64,000 nucleotides of DNA from Myxococcus hansupus (lineage in GTDB: Bacteria; Myxococcota; Myxococcia; Myxococcales; Myxococcaceae), in NCBI RefSeq assembly GCF_000280925.3, contig NZ_CP012109.1, positions 1,426,001 to 1,490,000 on the forward strand, given 5' to 3'. The notes below the pieces were generated by a model. That model had not been told where the DNA came from. It saw only the letters and a program-made list of their open reading frames with translations, and did no database searches. Position 1 is the first letter of the stretch. Every line of letters begins with the position of its first letter. The position numbers were made by a program, and so were the translations under genes. Positions 45,646 through 53,930 of the stretch are shown piece after piece.

Positions 45646-46352
45646 GCGGCTACTACACGCCGGAAGAGGCGCAGGACATCTTCCTCAAGGCCAATGAGGC
45701 CTACGCGCGCGAGGACTACGCGGCGGCGAAGGAGGGCTACGAGAAGCTCCTGTCCAACGGCCAGGGCGGACCGGACGTCCTCTACAACCTGGGCACCACG
45801 CACCTGGCGCAGGGAGACCTGGGCCGCGCGGTGCTCGCGCTCGAGCAGGCCCGGAAGGCGGGCGGCGTCGCGCCGGACCTGGAGGCCAACCTGGCCGTGG
45901 CGCGCGCGCGGCAGGTGGACAAGGTGGTGGGCGCCACCGCGGAGGACGCCTTCCTGCCCCGGCTGGCGGCGGCCACGGATGGGCCGGTGGTGGCGTGGAC
46001 CTTCCTGGGCACGTGGGTGGCGGCCTTCGTCCTCGTGCTGCTGTGGCGGGTGTTGGCGCCAGGGCGCCGGACGGCCGTGGGCATCCTGGCGGTGTTGCTG
46101 TTCGCCATCGCCGTGCCCTCCGGACTGCTGGTGGCCACGCACGCCTACGTGGGCGCCACCGTGCACGAGGCGGTGGTGCTGGCGCCCACGCTGGTGGCGC
46201 GCGAGCTGCCCCAGGCCGGCGCCCGCTCCATCTTCGAGGTGCACGCGGGCCTCAAGGTCCGGCTGCTCGAGGAGACGGGCCGCTTCGTCCGCATCCGGCT
46301 GCCCAACGGCCTGGAGGGTTGGGCCGAGCGGGACGGCGTGGCGGAAATCTGA
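45642..46352 (+). CDS. BatE-like TPR/SH3 membrane protein
   Basis: 236 residues from a GTG overlapping the BatD stop. TPR helices (DIFLKANEAYAREDYAAAKEGYEKLL, DVLYNLGTTHLAQGDLGRAVLALEQA), two membrane segments (about 108-165), and a C-terminal SH3-like domain (GARSIFEVHAGLKVRLLEETGRFVRIRLPNGLEGWAERDGVAEI). Last gene of the MoxR/Bat operon. Confidence 0.88.
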   Translation: MSGYYTPEEAQDIFLKANEAYAREDYAAAKEGYEKLLSNGQGGPDVLYNLGTTHLAQGDLGRAVLALEQARKAGGVAPDLEANLAVARARQVDKVVGATAEDAFLPRLAAATDGPVVAWTFLGTWVAAFVLVLLWRVLAPGRRTAVGILAVLLFAIAVPSGLLVATHAYVGATVHEAVVLAPTLVARELPQAGARSIFEVHAGLKVRLLEETGRFVRIRLPNGLEGWAERDGVAEI

Positions 46353-46452
46353 ACCGTCGCGCACGCAGGCGCGGAAGCCTGGAAGTTCCCGCCATCCGGC
46401 GAGTAGACTCGTTCCGGAGGGATGGCGGGTATTGCCAGGAGGTCGTGGCCCT

Positions 46453-46821
46453 GTGTTTTCGGTCGAGGCGCTCGTTGGCAAGAACCGGCTGGTGATTCGC
46501 CTCTGGGGCGTCGTCACCGAAGCGGAGGCGCTCCAGATTGGCGACGCGGCCCTGGCTGCGTTGGAGCGGCTCCGGCCCGGCTTGGACATCCTCTCTGACT
46601 TGCATGGCGTGACGGGGCTGCCGGAGTCGAGCTCCGGGCAGTTCGACCGCGTCGTCGAAGCGGCGCGCGTCCGGGGTTTCCGCCGGGTGGTGCGCGTGGT
46701 GGGGCACTCCGTCGCGGCGGCCGTCCGGTTCCAGCAAAGCAGCCGCCGCGTGGGACACGAGGCCTACCTCGCCTTCTCCCTGGAGGAGGCGGAGCGCCTG
46801 TTGGACAACCCCTGGCCTTGA
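46453..46821 (+). CDS. STAS/SpoIIAA-like protein
   Basis: 122 residues from the GTG at 46453, with AGGAGG 11 bases upstream. The order of strands and helices (NRLVIRLWGVVTEAEALQIGDAALAALERL...LDILSDLHGVTGLP...FRRVVRVVGHSVAAAVRF) fits the SpoIIAA-like family. It is a stand-alone gene; a role in signalling or a lipid-binding role is possible. Confidence 0.7.
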   Translation: MFSVEALVGKNRLVIRLWGVVTEAEALQIGDAALAALERLRPGLDILSDLHGVTGLPESSSGQFDRVVEAARVRGFRRVVRVVGHSVAAAVRFQQSSRRVGHEAYLAFSLEEAERLLDNPWP

Positions 46822-46839
46822 GCCGCGCTCGCGGCCCGG

Positions 46840-47817
46840 TCAGCTCCCGCGGCCCATGAGGCGGGCGAGGAGTCCGCGTTTGGCTTCCTTGGGCTCGCCG
46901 CCCGCCGCGGCCGCCAGGCCCGTCACCTTGAGCAGGTTCTGCTGGAAGACGGGGTGGTTCGGCTCCAGGGCCACGGCGCGCTCCAGGAGCTCGACGGCGC
47001 GCCGGTAGTCCTTGCGTTGGTGGACGAGGATGAGGGCCAGCTTGCTGTAGAGCACCGCGGCCTCGGGCACCCGGGCGATGGCGCGCGTGAGCACGTCGAT
47101 GGCCCGGTCCACCTGGCCGTCACGCTCCAGCCGGACGGCGCGCTGGAGGAAGTCCTCGGCCGAGCCGGGCTCGATGCCTGGCCGCCGCACGGGTGGGGGC
47201 GCCCGAGGTGGCGCCGGGGGCGGGGAGGGCGCCGGAGCGCGAAAGGCCGCCATGGGCCGCGCGGGCGGCTCCTCGTCGCCGAGCGCCATGGGCTCCGGCA
47301 TGAGGAACTCCTGGCCATCCAGCACGGGCAGCTCCTCCGTCATCGTGCGCATGGCGGGCGCGCCGGGCAGGCGGTGAAGCTCCACCACGCCTCGCTCCAG
47401 CAGCGCCTTCAAGACGACCTTCACCTCGATTTCAGGCAGCCGGGCCGCGCGGGCCAGCTCGGGCACGGCGTGGTCCCCGTCGATGAAGGAGGCGATGTGG
47501 GCCTCGAACGGGTGGAGGGGCTGCAGCGCGGCGTCCAGCCCGGCGCGCAGGTGCGGCACCGTGTGCGCGTCCATGGGCACCGTGAAGCGGGCCGTGGCCA
47601 AATCATGCGGTGTGGCCTGCTGCGGCGGCGGTCGGGGGATTTCCAAGGTGCGGGTGCGCTGGGGCGGCGACAGCAGGGCACGGACGATGGTCGGCTCCGT
47701 GATGACGTATTCCCCGCTGGCCTGCTGCGGATCCAAGAGCAGGCCGCACTGCGTGCACTGGAAGTCGTTGCCGCCCACCGGCGACTGGCACTCTGGACAT
47801 ACAAGTTTAGCGGCCAT
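46840..47817 (-). CDS. zinc-ribbon and TPR protein
   Basis: 325 residues. An N-terminal zinc ribbon (CPECQSPVGGNDFQCTQCG), a DUF4388/winged-helix-like middle (HIASFIDGDHAVPELARAARLPEIEVKVVLKALLERGVVEL), a Pro-rich linker, then TPR helices (AEDFLQRAVRLERDGQVDRAIDVL, VLYSKLALILVHQRKDYRRAVELLERAVALEPNH). Such multi-domain proteins are common in myxobacteria and thought to act in signalling; the role is unknown. Confidence 0.82.
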   Translation of the reverse strand: MAAKLVCPECQSPVGGNDFQCTQCGLLLDPQQASGEYVITEPTIVRALLSPPQRTRTLEIPRPPPQQATPHDLATARFTVPMDAHTVPHLRAGLDAALQPLHPFEAHIASFIDGDHAVPELARAARLPEIEVKVVLKALLERGVVELHRLPGAPAMRTMTEELPVLDGQEFLMPEPMALGDEEPPARPMAAFRAPAPSPPPAPPRAPPPVRRPGIEPGSAEDFLQRAVRLERDGQVDRAIDVLTRAIARVPEAAVLYSKLALILVHQRKDYRRAVELLERAVALEPNHPVFQQNLLKVTGLAAAAGGEPKEAKRGLLARLMGRGS

Positions 47818-48058
47818 TACCGGTTCATCATAATCGCCGCGCCGTCGCCGCGCTGGAGGGGTCCATGGCCACCCCGGCGACCCTCCCGGGTTGAGCGAAA
47901 GGGAGGCATCCAGTCCAGGTCCGGCTTACGTAAACAAGGAGACGGGGGCACTGCACAATCCGTTGCATCCCCGCTGGTGCAGTCCAGCCCCGGAGGGCTA
48001 TACCGCGCGCGGCGGGTGACATTGGCATCGTTCGCAGTGGCTTCGTGTCCGGAGACCC
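47818..48058. other. intergenic divergent region
   Basis: A 241-bp gap between the divergent zinc-ribbon/TPR gene and the receiver gene. I see no further gene and no clear motif. Confidence 0.4.
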
Positions 48059-48466
48059 ATGGCTGGCAATTCCCAGGCACCCTTCCACATCCTCCTCGTC
48101 GAGGATGAGCCGGTCATCCGGGAGTTGGTGCGTTCCATGCTGAGCGACGGCACCGTCGAGGTGGTGTGCGCCGCCACGGGGCTGGAGGGCCTGAAGCTGG
48201 CCAAGAGCCGGTCGTTCCAGCTCATCCTGATGGACGTGGTGTTGCCGCAGCTCGACGGCATCTCCGTGTGCCGCATCCTCAAGAGCGACGCGGCCACCGC
48301 CGGGGTGCCCCTGTACATGCTCACGGCGAAGGCGAAGCGCTCCGACATGGAGAGCGCCACCCAGGCCGGGGCGGACGGCTACATCCACAAGCCCTTCCGG
48401 GGCGCCGAGCTGATGTCGCTGGTGGAGCGGCTCCGGGAAGCCGCGCCGAAGTCCGAGCTCCCCTGA
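48059..48466 (+). CDS. stand-alone response regulator receiver protein
   Basis: 135 residues. CheY-like: LLVEDEPVI, phospho-acceptor Asp in LILMDVVLPQLDG, conserved Thr in MLTAKAKRSD and Lys in YIHKPFRG. No output domain. Convergent with the PilZ gene. Confidence 0.93.
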   Translation: MAGNSQAPFHILLVEDEPVIRELVRSMLSDGTVEVVCAATGLEGLKLAKSRSFQLILMDVVLPQLDGISVCRILKSDAATAGVPLYMLTAKAKRSDMESATQAGADGYIHKPFRGAELMSLVERLREAAPKSELP

Positions 48467-48479
48467 GCCCGGGCGGGCT

Positions 48480-48806
48480 TCAGGGCAGGCGCGGGTGGAG
48501 GTAGCGGGCCAGGGCGATGAGGTCGTCCCAGTCCAGCTCTCCGAACTCCAGCGCCACGCCGTCCACTTCACGGCGGCGAATGTGGCAGGTGGTGACGATT
48601 TCCCGGTCGCCGGGCAGCGGCACCGCGATGGTGAGCTGCCGGGTGGTGTCCGACGGGTGGGCCATCAGGAACAGGCCCGCCATGGACACGTCTCGGGCGC
48701 GAGCCTCCACCGAGCGGCCCTTGAGGAGCACCTTCACCGGCAGGTTGGCGTCGACGCGCGGGTGAAAGCGCTCAGCAATCTGGGGGCCGCCATCGGTCGT
48801 CCGCAC
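48480..48806 (-). CDS. PilZ domain protein
   Basis: 108 residues from the GTG at 48806 with GAGGAG upstream. A PilZ domain is visible from RFHPRVDANLPVKVLLKG and ARDVSMAGLFLMA; in canonical proteins RxxxR and D/NxSxxG bind cyclic di-GMP. Here the first motif is RFHPR and the second is DVSMAG, so c-di-GMP binding is plausible. Confidence 0.88.
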   Translation of the reverse strand: MRTTDGGPQIAERFHPRVDANLPVKVLLKGRSVEARARDVSMAGLFLMAHPSDTTRQLTIAVPLPGDREIVTTCHIRRREVDGVALEFGELDWDDLIALARYLHPRLP

Positions 48807-48980
48807 CGGGGTTTCTCCTCTTCTCCACACAACAGGGTGCAACAACTCTGAGGCACTCTGCGCCGGACGCAAGTTTCCAGCCCGCGCGCCGTCCAGCCTG
48901 CTGGACGCGGCTCCCGGGCCGTGGAGCGCGCCAGGGGACTGGCCGCCGTCCAGGTGCTTGGGATTGCTGGGGTTTCCCGC

Positions 48981-48996
48981 TGGCACGGCCGCTGAA
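48981..48996 (+). promoter_or_regulatory. sigma-54-like promoter element upstream of the T3SS operon
   Basis: TGGCAC, five bases, CTGAA. The -24 box is perfect; the -12 box has GA where GC is normal. The element is about 35 bases before the first T3SS gene, with AGGAGG between, so the spacing fits a start near 49008. The -12 mismatch keeps the confidence low. Confidence 0.4.
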
Positions 48997-49030
48997 ACAG
49001 GGCCGGGCAACTCGCCGCAGGAGGCTGCCC

Positions 49031-49492
49031 GTGTCCAATGACAGTCGGATTCCGACCCTGACCATCACCCAGACCGTCCCGAGACAGACGCCACACAACG
49101 ACTTCGGCACGCTGCTGGCGCGCGCGGCGAACGAGGTGGTGCGCTCGGGCGCGGGCCTGGTGGGGGGCATGATTCCGGCGGGGCCCATCGTCAGCGCGGC
49201 CATCTCCAGCACGAAGACGGTGGTGTCGGCGGTGGCGCCGAAGGCACACGCGGGCGGGATGCCCGCCGCCGCGGACACGGGAGGCACGTCGGGCGCGGGC
49301 GCGGGCAATCAGGAGGCGTGGGACCTGTACGAGGCCCAGAAGATGCTCGCCGCCGAGGGCCAGAAGTTCAACATGGCCTACCTGAGCCTCCAGAACGAGA
49401 TGCAGAAGGAGAGCCGCGAGCACAACGCGGTCTCCAACATCATGAAGGTCCGCCACGACTCCGCGAAGGCGGCCATCAACAACATCCGCTGA
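49031..49492 (+). CDS. unknown first gene of the T3SS operon
   Basis: 153 residues from a GTG with AGGAGG upstream. It has a Gly/Ala-rich N-terminal part (FGTLLARAANEVVRSGAGLVGGMIPAGPIVSAAISS) and a helical C-terminal part (WDLYEAQKMLAAEGQKFNMAYLSLQNEMQKESREHNAV). No signal peptide. The helical tail and location suggest a secreted filament, needle or translocator-like substrate, but I do not recognise a family. It is the first gene of the operon. Confidence 0.75.
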   Translation: MSNDSRIPTLTITQTVPRQTPHNDFGTLLARAANEVVRSGAGLVGGMIPAGPIVSAAISSTKTVVSAVAPKAHAGGMPAAADTGGTSGAGAGNQEAWDLYEAQKMLAAEGQKFNMAYLSLQNEMQKESREHNAVSNIMKVRHDSAKAAINNIR

Positions 49493-49507
49493 GGAGCCAC
49501 GCGAGCC

Positions 49508-49993
49508 ATGACCATGGACACGTTGGGACCGGTGGGTGGCGCGGGCGCGTCGCCCGCGGTGGAGCCGAGCCGGGAGCGGTTCAGCAAGGTGCTGGACGAG
49601 GTGCAGGGGCCGGCGAAGGGCGCCGGGATTCCGGTGTCGACGGAGGGGCCCGCCAAGTCCGCGTCCACGTCGGTGCCACGCGGCGTGGCGCGGGCGGATG
49701 GGGTGGGGCCCGCGGCGCCGGGCTGCGCGGAGGCGAAGCCCCGCTCACATGTGGACTCGGTGCAGGCGGCTCGCGAGCAGCAGGCCGCGCAGGTGCTGGA
49801 CCGCGTGGGGCAGGCGCAGAAGCGGTTGGACCACATCCTCCAGTTGGCGCAGTCCGGCCGCAGTTTCTCCGCCGCGGAGTTGCTGGCGCTGCAGGCCCAC
49901 GTCTACCGGGCGAGCCAGGAGCTCGACCTCGCCGGCAAGGTCGTCGAGAAGGCGACCGGCGGCGTCAAGCAGGTCCTCCAGACCCAGGTTTGA
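49508..49993 (+). CDS. sctI: SctI-like inner rod protein
   Basis: 161 residues. The C-terminal 60 residues fit the SctI/YscI pattern: SAAELLALQAHVYRASQELDLAGKVVEKATGGVKQVLQTQV. N-terminal part is Pro/Gly-rich and variable, longer than most homologues. SctI forms the inner rod or socket of the export channel. Follows the unknown gene by 15 bp. Confidence 0.78.
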   Translation: MTMDTLGPVGGAGASPAVEPSRERFSKVLDEVQGPAKGAGIPVSTEGPAKSASTSVPRGVARADGVGPAAPGCAEAKPRSHVDSVQAAREQQAAQVLDRVGQAQKRLDHILQLAQSGRSFSAAELLALQAHVYRASQELDLAGKVVEKATGGVKQVLQTQV

Positions 49994-50003
49994 GGAGCAC
50001 TCG

Positions 50004-50798
50004 ATGCATTCGTCTCTTCGTCGCTGTCTTCCGCTGCTCCTGTGCCTGGGCCTCACCGCGTGCCGGGAGCGCATCCAGCACGGCCTGGATGAGCGGCAAG
50101 CCAATGAACTTCAATCCGTGCTCGTCGAGCGAGGGCTCGATGCGCGCAAGGTGCCGGAGGCGGGCAAGAAGCCCTCCTGGTCCATCGAGGTCTCCGATGA
50201 GCAGGCCTCGGACGCGGTGCGCATCCTGGCCGAGCTGGGGCTGCCTCGGCCCCAGGAGGAGGTGGGCTGCGACGTCTTCGGTGGTGGCGGGTTGGTGCGC
50301 ACGCCGGTGGAGGAGAGCGTCTGCCGGGTGCGGGTGCTGGAGCGGGGGCTGGAGAAGACGCTGCAATCCGTCGAAGGCGTCCTGCTGGCGCGCGTCCATC
50401 TGGTGGTTCCACCGCCTCCTCGTGTGGGGCAGGCGCCGGGGCCGTCGAAGGCGTCCGCCATGCTTCGGGTCTCCCAGGGCAGTGCTTCCCGGGTGCGCCA
50501 GTCCTCCGAGACGTTGAAGGTGCTGCTCGCGGGGGGCGTGGAAGGCCTGGCTCCTGATGCCGTGTCGTTGCTGGTGGACGAGGTGTCCACGCGGGTGGAG
50601 GTTCCCGCGGGGAGCGGCGTGTCACCCCTGACGCGGCTTCGGGCTCTGCTCGCGGTGCTGGGATTGATGGTGACGGGGCTGGCGGTGGTGTTGGTGCTGG
50701 TGACGCTGCGGATGCGCCACTACCGCGACCGGACGGTGGCTCCGGCTGCGCCCGCGCGACCGGTGTTGTCGCCGGGGCCGGCGCGCAAGGTGGCGTGA
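50004..50798 (+). CDS. sctJ: SctJ (YscJ/FliF-like) inner-ring lipoprotein
   Basis: 264 residues from the ATG at 50004. Lipobox LGLTAC (Cys20), then the YscJ ring-forming domain (IQHGLDERQANELQSVLVERGL and VRVLERGLEKTLQSVEGVLLARVHLVVP), and one C-terminal membrane segment (ALLAVLGLMVTGLAVVLVLVTLRM, about 216-240). This protein forms the inner membrane ring of the T3SS basal body. Flagellar FliF is related. Confidence 0.92.
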   Translation: MHSSLRRCLPLLLCLGLTACRERIQHGLDERQANELQSVLVERGLDARKVPEAGKKPSWSIEVSDEQASDAVRILAELGLPRPQEEVGCDVFGGGGLVRTPVEESVCRVRVLERGLEKTLQSVEGVLLARVHLVVPPPPRVGQAPGPSKASAMLRVSQGSASRVRQSSETLKVLLAGGVEGLAPDAVSLLVDEVSTRVEVPAGSGVSPLTRLRALLAVLGLMVTGLAVVLVLVTLRMRHYRDRTVAPAAPARPVLSPGPARKVA

Positions 50799-50805
50799 GT
50801 CTCCC

Positions 50806-51477
50806 GTGGAGCGTGCAAGAATGGATGCGACACGCGTGGGGCGAAAGCCCCGCTTGGACAGGGGCTCCGCCTCCGCCCGGGCTGAAGCGCCGACGGAGGA
50901 AGTGCCCCTGCTGTCGAGCTCGTTGCCTCTTTTCCGGGCTGAAGCGCCGACGGAGGAAGTGCGCCTGCTGTCGAGCTCGTTGCCTCTTTTCCGGGCTGAA
51001 GCGCCGACGGAGGAAGTGCGCCTCTTGGCGAGTCCGTTGCCTTCCTTCCGGGCTGAAGCGCCGACAGAGGAAGTGCCCCTGCTGGCGAGCCCGTTGCCTC
51101 CCTTGCCCATGCCCCTGGAGCGCCTTGCTTTGGTGTCCTGGGTGCTGGGGCGGGAGCGGGCGGCGGAGCTGCTGTGTGGACTGGAAGAAGGGGCGGCCAC
51201 GTCTGCCTCGGAACATCTGCGGAGGCTGGCTACGCTTCCCTCCGCGCAGCGTCAGGCGAAGGTCTCCGTCGAGTTTGGTGAGAGGCCGGACGCCGCCGCG
51301 AGGCTGCGCCAGTTGATGAGCGAGGCCCCACCCCTTCTGCGAGCGGAACTCCTCCGGCGTCTTCCGCCGTACCACCGGACGCTGTTCCCCTCGGAGCCGC
51401 GAGGCACTCCCCGTCAGGACGTGTCTCCCGCACTGGGCACCCTGGCGGAACGTCTCATTCGCGAGGCGACGCGCTGA
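50806..51477 (+). CDS. unknown T3SS protein with four 19-residue repeats
   Basis: 223 residues from a GTG. Residues 25-100 are four tandem copies of a 19-residue unit of the RAEAPTEEVPLLSSSLPLF type. The rest is helical (LERLALVSWVLGRERAAELLCGLEE and RLRQLMSEAPPLLRAELLRRLPPYH). By position, between the SctJ and SctQ genes, it might be a divergent SctK, SctL or FliG-like adapter, but no clear similarity is seen. It is probably a real protein because its neighbours are conserved and the frame is open and biased. Confidence 0.7.
   Translation: MERARMDATRVGRKPRLDRGSASARAEAPTEEVPLLSSSLPLFRAEAPTEEVRLLSSSLPLFRAEAPTEEVRLLASPLPSFRAEAPTEEVPLLASPLPPLPMPLERLALVSWVLGRERAAELLCGLEEGAATSASEHLRRLATLPSAQRQAKVSVEFGERPDAAARLRQLMSEAPPLLRAELLRRLPPYHRTLFPSEPRGTPRQDVSPALGTLAERLIREATR
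50878..51105 (+). repeat. four tandem 57-bp repeats inside the SctJ-SctQ interval gene
   Basis: Units at 50878-50934, 50935-50991, 50992-51048 and 51049-51105 begin CGGGCTGAAGCGCCGAC. Units 1 and 2 are almost identical; 3 and 4 diverge at the end. The unit length is a multiple of three, so copy number can change without frameshift. Confidence 0.92.
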
Positions 51478-51621
51478 CTTGAAGGGGGCCGTCCCGGCCC
51501 TCGCACCCGGTGTCCCGTCTGGGGATGCCGCGCCCTCCCAAACCCGCGACTCCACGAGCCTGGCCCCTGGCGGGGGCCCTGCACGGGTGGGGTGCGTCTC
51601 GATGCAGCGCCGGAGTGATGG

Positions 51622-52767
51622 ATGAACACCCGTATCGAAAAACCGTTGTCTCGAAAGGCGCGCCCCCTGCGCAGGCTGGGCACGCGGCGGCTGACGCGAG
51701 CGCACCTCGTGCTCGCCGAGCGCCCCCAGGCCGCGGCCCTTGGAAGGCAGGCCCTTGTCTCGATGGCGGAGGCGTTGACTCGCGAGCTGGGCTGCCCGGT
51801 GAGCGTGGAGGCCCGCCTGCTGGAGTCGGTCATCGCGCCCATGGAGGGCCTCTCCGAGCCCGCGATTTTCGCGATGCTGGAGCTGTCGGCGGTGGGGGGC
51901 ACCGCCGTGCTGGAGCTGGAGCCCGCGCTCGCCTTCGCGGGGTTGGAGCGCATCGCCGGGTCGGGACAGCGCCCCGGTGTCGTCACGGAGTTGGCCCGGT
52001 TGGAGGAGGCGACGCTGGCCTATCTCCTGTTGGTGGCGCTCTCCGCGGTGCGCGCCTCGGGGGAAGCCCACGCGCGGCTCGGCCCCCGGCTCGCGGGCGT
52101 GACGATGCGCAGGGCGGACGTGCTCGCGCGGTTGGAGTCGCGTCAGTCCCTGGTGGGCATCGAGGTGTCGATGTCTCTGGGAGAGGTCCACGCGGGGGCG
52201 CGACTGTTGTTGCCCGCGCAAGTGGTCCAAACGGTGTTTCAGGCCCTGCCCGTGGAGCGGGCTCCGGACATCGCGCCGGAGGTGTTGGCCGCCGCGTTGG
52301 AGGCCCGGTGCCTGGTGGGCCAGACGCCGCTGGCCGCGACCGCGCTGGATGCGCTCGTGGAGGGTGACGTCGTTGTTTTCGAAGGTGTGCGGACGCAGGT
52401 GGACCGGCTCTTGGGGCCTGGTCGCCTGGTGACGCGTGGCTTCGCGCTCTCGGGCGTGTTCGACGCCGACGGTTTTTCGCTGACTCGCGCGCAGGGGCGC
52501 GCGCTTCCCCAGGAGTTGGACATGGCTGCAGTGAACAAGCCGGAGGACGGAATGCCTCCGCTTCCCGTGGACGTGGAAATCGAGCTGACGCGGGTGATGA
52601 TTCCCTTGTCGGAGCTCGCGGCGCTCAAGCCGGGCGCGTTGCTCCCCCTGCACATCAACGCCAGCGAACCGGTGTTGCTGCGGGTGGGGGACCGTGCCGT
52701 GGCCCGCGCTGAGTTGGTGGAAATCGAGGGCGAGGTCGGCGCCCGTGTCCTGGCGCTGCTGCCGTGA
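51622..52767 (+). CDS. sctQ: SctQ (FliM/FliN-like) C-ring protein
   Basis: 381 residues. The C-terminal SpoA/FliN domain is clear: LPVDVEIELTRVMIPLSELAALKPGALLPLHI and NASEPVLLRVGDRAVARAELVEIEGEVGARVLAL. The N-terminal part (about 1-290) is the variable region found in SctQ. It forms the cytoplasmic sorting platform. The stop overlaps the FliO-like start (GTGA). Confidence 0.9.
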   Translation: MNTRIEKPLSRKARPLRRLGTRRLTRAHLVLAERPQAAALGRQALVSMAEALTRELGCPVSVEARLLESVIAPMEGLSEPAIFAMLELSAVGGTAVLELEPALAFAGLERIAGSGQRPGVVTELARLEEATLAYLLLVALSAVRASGEAHARLGPRLAGVTMRRADVLARLESRQSLVGIEVSMSLGEVHAGARLLLPAQVVQTVFQALPVERAPDIAPEVLAAALEARCLVGQTPLAATALDALVEGDVVVFEGVRTQVDRLLGPGRLVTRGFALSGVFDADGFSLTRAQGRALPQELDMAAVNKPEDGMPPLPVDVEIELTRVMIPLSELAALKPGALLPLHINASEPVLLRVGDRAVARAELVEIEGEVGARVLALLP

Positions 52768-53198
52768 GTCCTCTCATGAATGCACGGCGGTGGAGGGGAA
52801 CGCCTCGCTCGCGGCTGATGGTGGCGGGGGCATTGCTCCTCGGGCTGGCCGTCATGGGCCCGGTGGCGGGTGTGTCCTCGGTGGCCGCGGCGCGGTGGAT
52901 GCTGGGCGCGGTGGCGCTGGCGGCGCTGGGCTGGTGGTTGCACCGGCGAGGGGGCGCTGTTCCGGGCGCCGTGGCGGAGCCCCGGTTGAACGTCGTGTCT
53001 CGGGCTGGGTTGTCTCAGCGGTGTGGCCTGGCGCTCGTCGAGGTGGACGGGCGGAGCTACCTGGTGGCCTTCGGTGATGCGTTCGCGGAGATTCGTGAGA
53101 CGCCTTCGCGCAGGTCCGAGTTTGGTCAGGTGCTCGCGCAGGCCCGGCGTCCCATGCCGAAGCCGCGCAAGGTGCGTGGGCGGAGGGTGACGCCATGA
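52764..53198 (+). CDS. FliO-like membrane protein
   Basis: 144 residues. N-terminal basic stretch, then two close hydrophobic segments (about 19-60), then RLNVVSRAGLSQRCGLALVEVDGRSYLVAFGDAFAEI, the pattern seen in flagellar FliO. FliO is normally restricted to flagellar operons, just before FliP, which is exactly the position here before SctR. Non-flagellar T3SSs usually lack it. GTG start and ATGA end both overlap the neighbours. Confidence 0.7.
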   Translation: MSPLMNARRWRGTPRSRLMVAGALLLGLAVMGPVAGVSSVAAARWMLGAVALAALGWWLHRRGGAVPGAVAEPRLNVVSRAGLSQRCGLALVEVDGRSYLVAFGDAFAEIRETPSRRSEFGQVLAQARRPMPKPRKVRGRRVTP

Positions 53199-53926
53199 CG
53201 CGTGGACTGCTGGGCGCGGGCCTGCTGGTTCCGGCGGCGGCCTCCGCGGCGGAGTCCTCGCTGGCGAAGATGTCCTACGCGGGCAGCCCTCTGTCGATGA
53301 TGGGCATGCTCGCGTTGATGTCGCTGCTGCCGTTCGCGGTGTTGATGCTGACGAGCTTCTCGAAGATCGCCGTCGTGTTGTCGCTGGCGCGCTCGGCCAT
53401 GGGGACGCAGCAGGCACCGCCGACGGTGGTGCTGACGGGCCTGGCGGCGGTGCTCACGGGGCACATCATGGCGCCGGTGATGGAGCGCATGTACGACGCG
53501 GGACAGGTGGCCTATGCGCAGGTGGCCTCGGGCTCCGGCGCGGAGATGCTCGCCGCCGCGTCCCGTGTGTCGGAACCGCTGCGGTCCTTCCTGGTCAAGC
53601 ATGGGAGCGCCGAGGAGCGCGCGCGCTTCGTGGACCTGGCGCGCGAGCTGCGGCCCGAGGAGGAGATGGCGTTGGTGCGGGAGACGGACCTCTTCGTCGT
53701 CATTCCGGCGTTCGTCATCACCGAGTTGAAGGAGGCCTTCCAGATTGGCTTCCTCGTCTTCCTCCCGTTCCTGGTGCTGGACATGGTGATTGCCAACGTG
53801 CTGCTCGCGTTGGGGATGCAGACGCTGTCACCGAGCCAGGTGAGCCTGCCCTTCAAGATTCTTCTCTTCGTCGCCGTGGATGGATGGTCGCTGCTCGCGC
53901 GCGGCCTCATCCTTGGCTACCGGTGA
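53195..53926 (+). CDS. sctR: SctR (FliP-like) export-gate protein
   Basis: 243 residues. FliP/YscR signatures: LPFAVLMLTSFSKIAVVLSLARSAMGTQQAPPTVVLTGLA and VIPAFVITELKEAFQIGFLVFLPFLVLDMVIANVLLALGM. Four membrane segments. Part of the SctRST export gate. The N-terminal 30 residues carry a signal sequence. Confidence 0.97.
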   Translation: MTRGLLGAGLLVPAAASAAESSLAKMSYAGSPLSMMGMLALMSLLPFAVLMLTSFSKIAVVLSLARSAMGTQQAPPTVVLTGLAAVLTGHIMAPVMERMYDAGQVAYAQVASGSGAEMLAAASRVSEPLRSFLVKHGSAEERARFVDLARELRPEEEMALVRETDLFVVIPAFVITELKEAFQIGFLVFLPFLVLDMVIANVLLALGMQTLSPSQVSLPFKILLFVAVDGWSLLARGLILGYR

Positions 53927-53930
53927 TGCG

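Noticed and set aside
47990-48058. A TGGCAT element upstream of the receiver gene as a sigma-54 site
   Set aside because: The following GC is two bases too close, so the spacing is wrong.
50878-51105. CRISPR array at the 57-bp repeats
   Set aside because: Repeats are directly adjacent with no spacers and are coding.
50053-52653. A minus-strand open frame of 866 codons over the T3SS genes
   Set aside because: Antisense to sctJ-sctQ; contains the antisense of the 57-bp repeats only.
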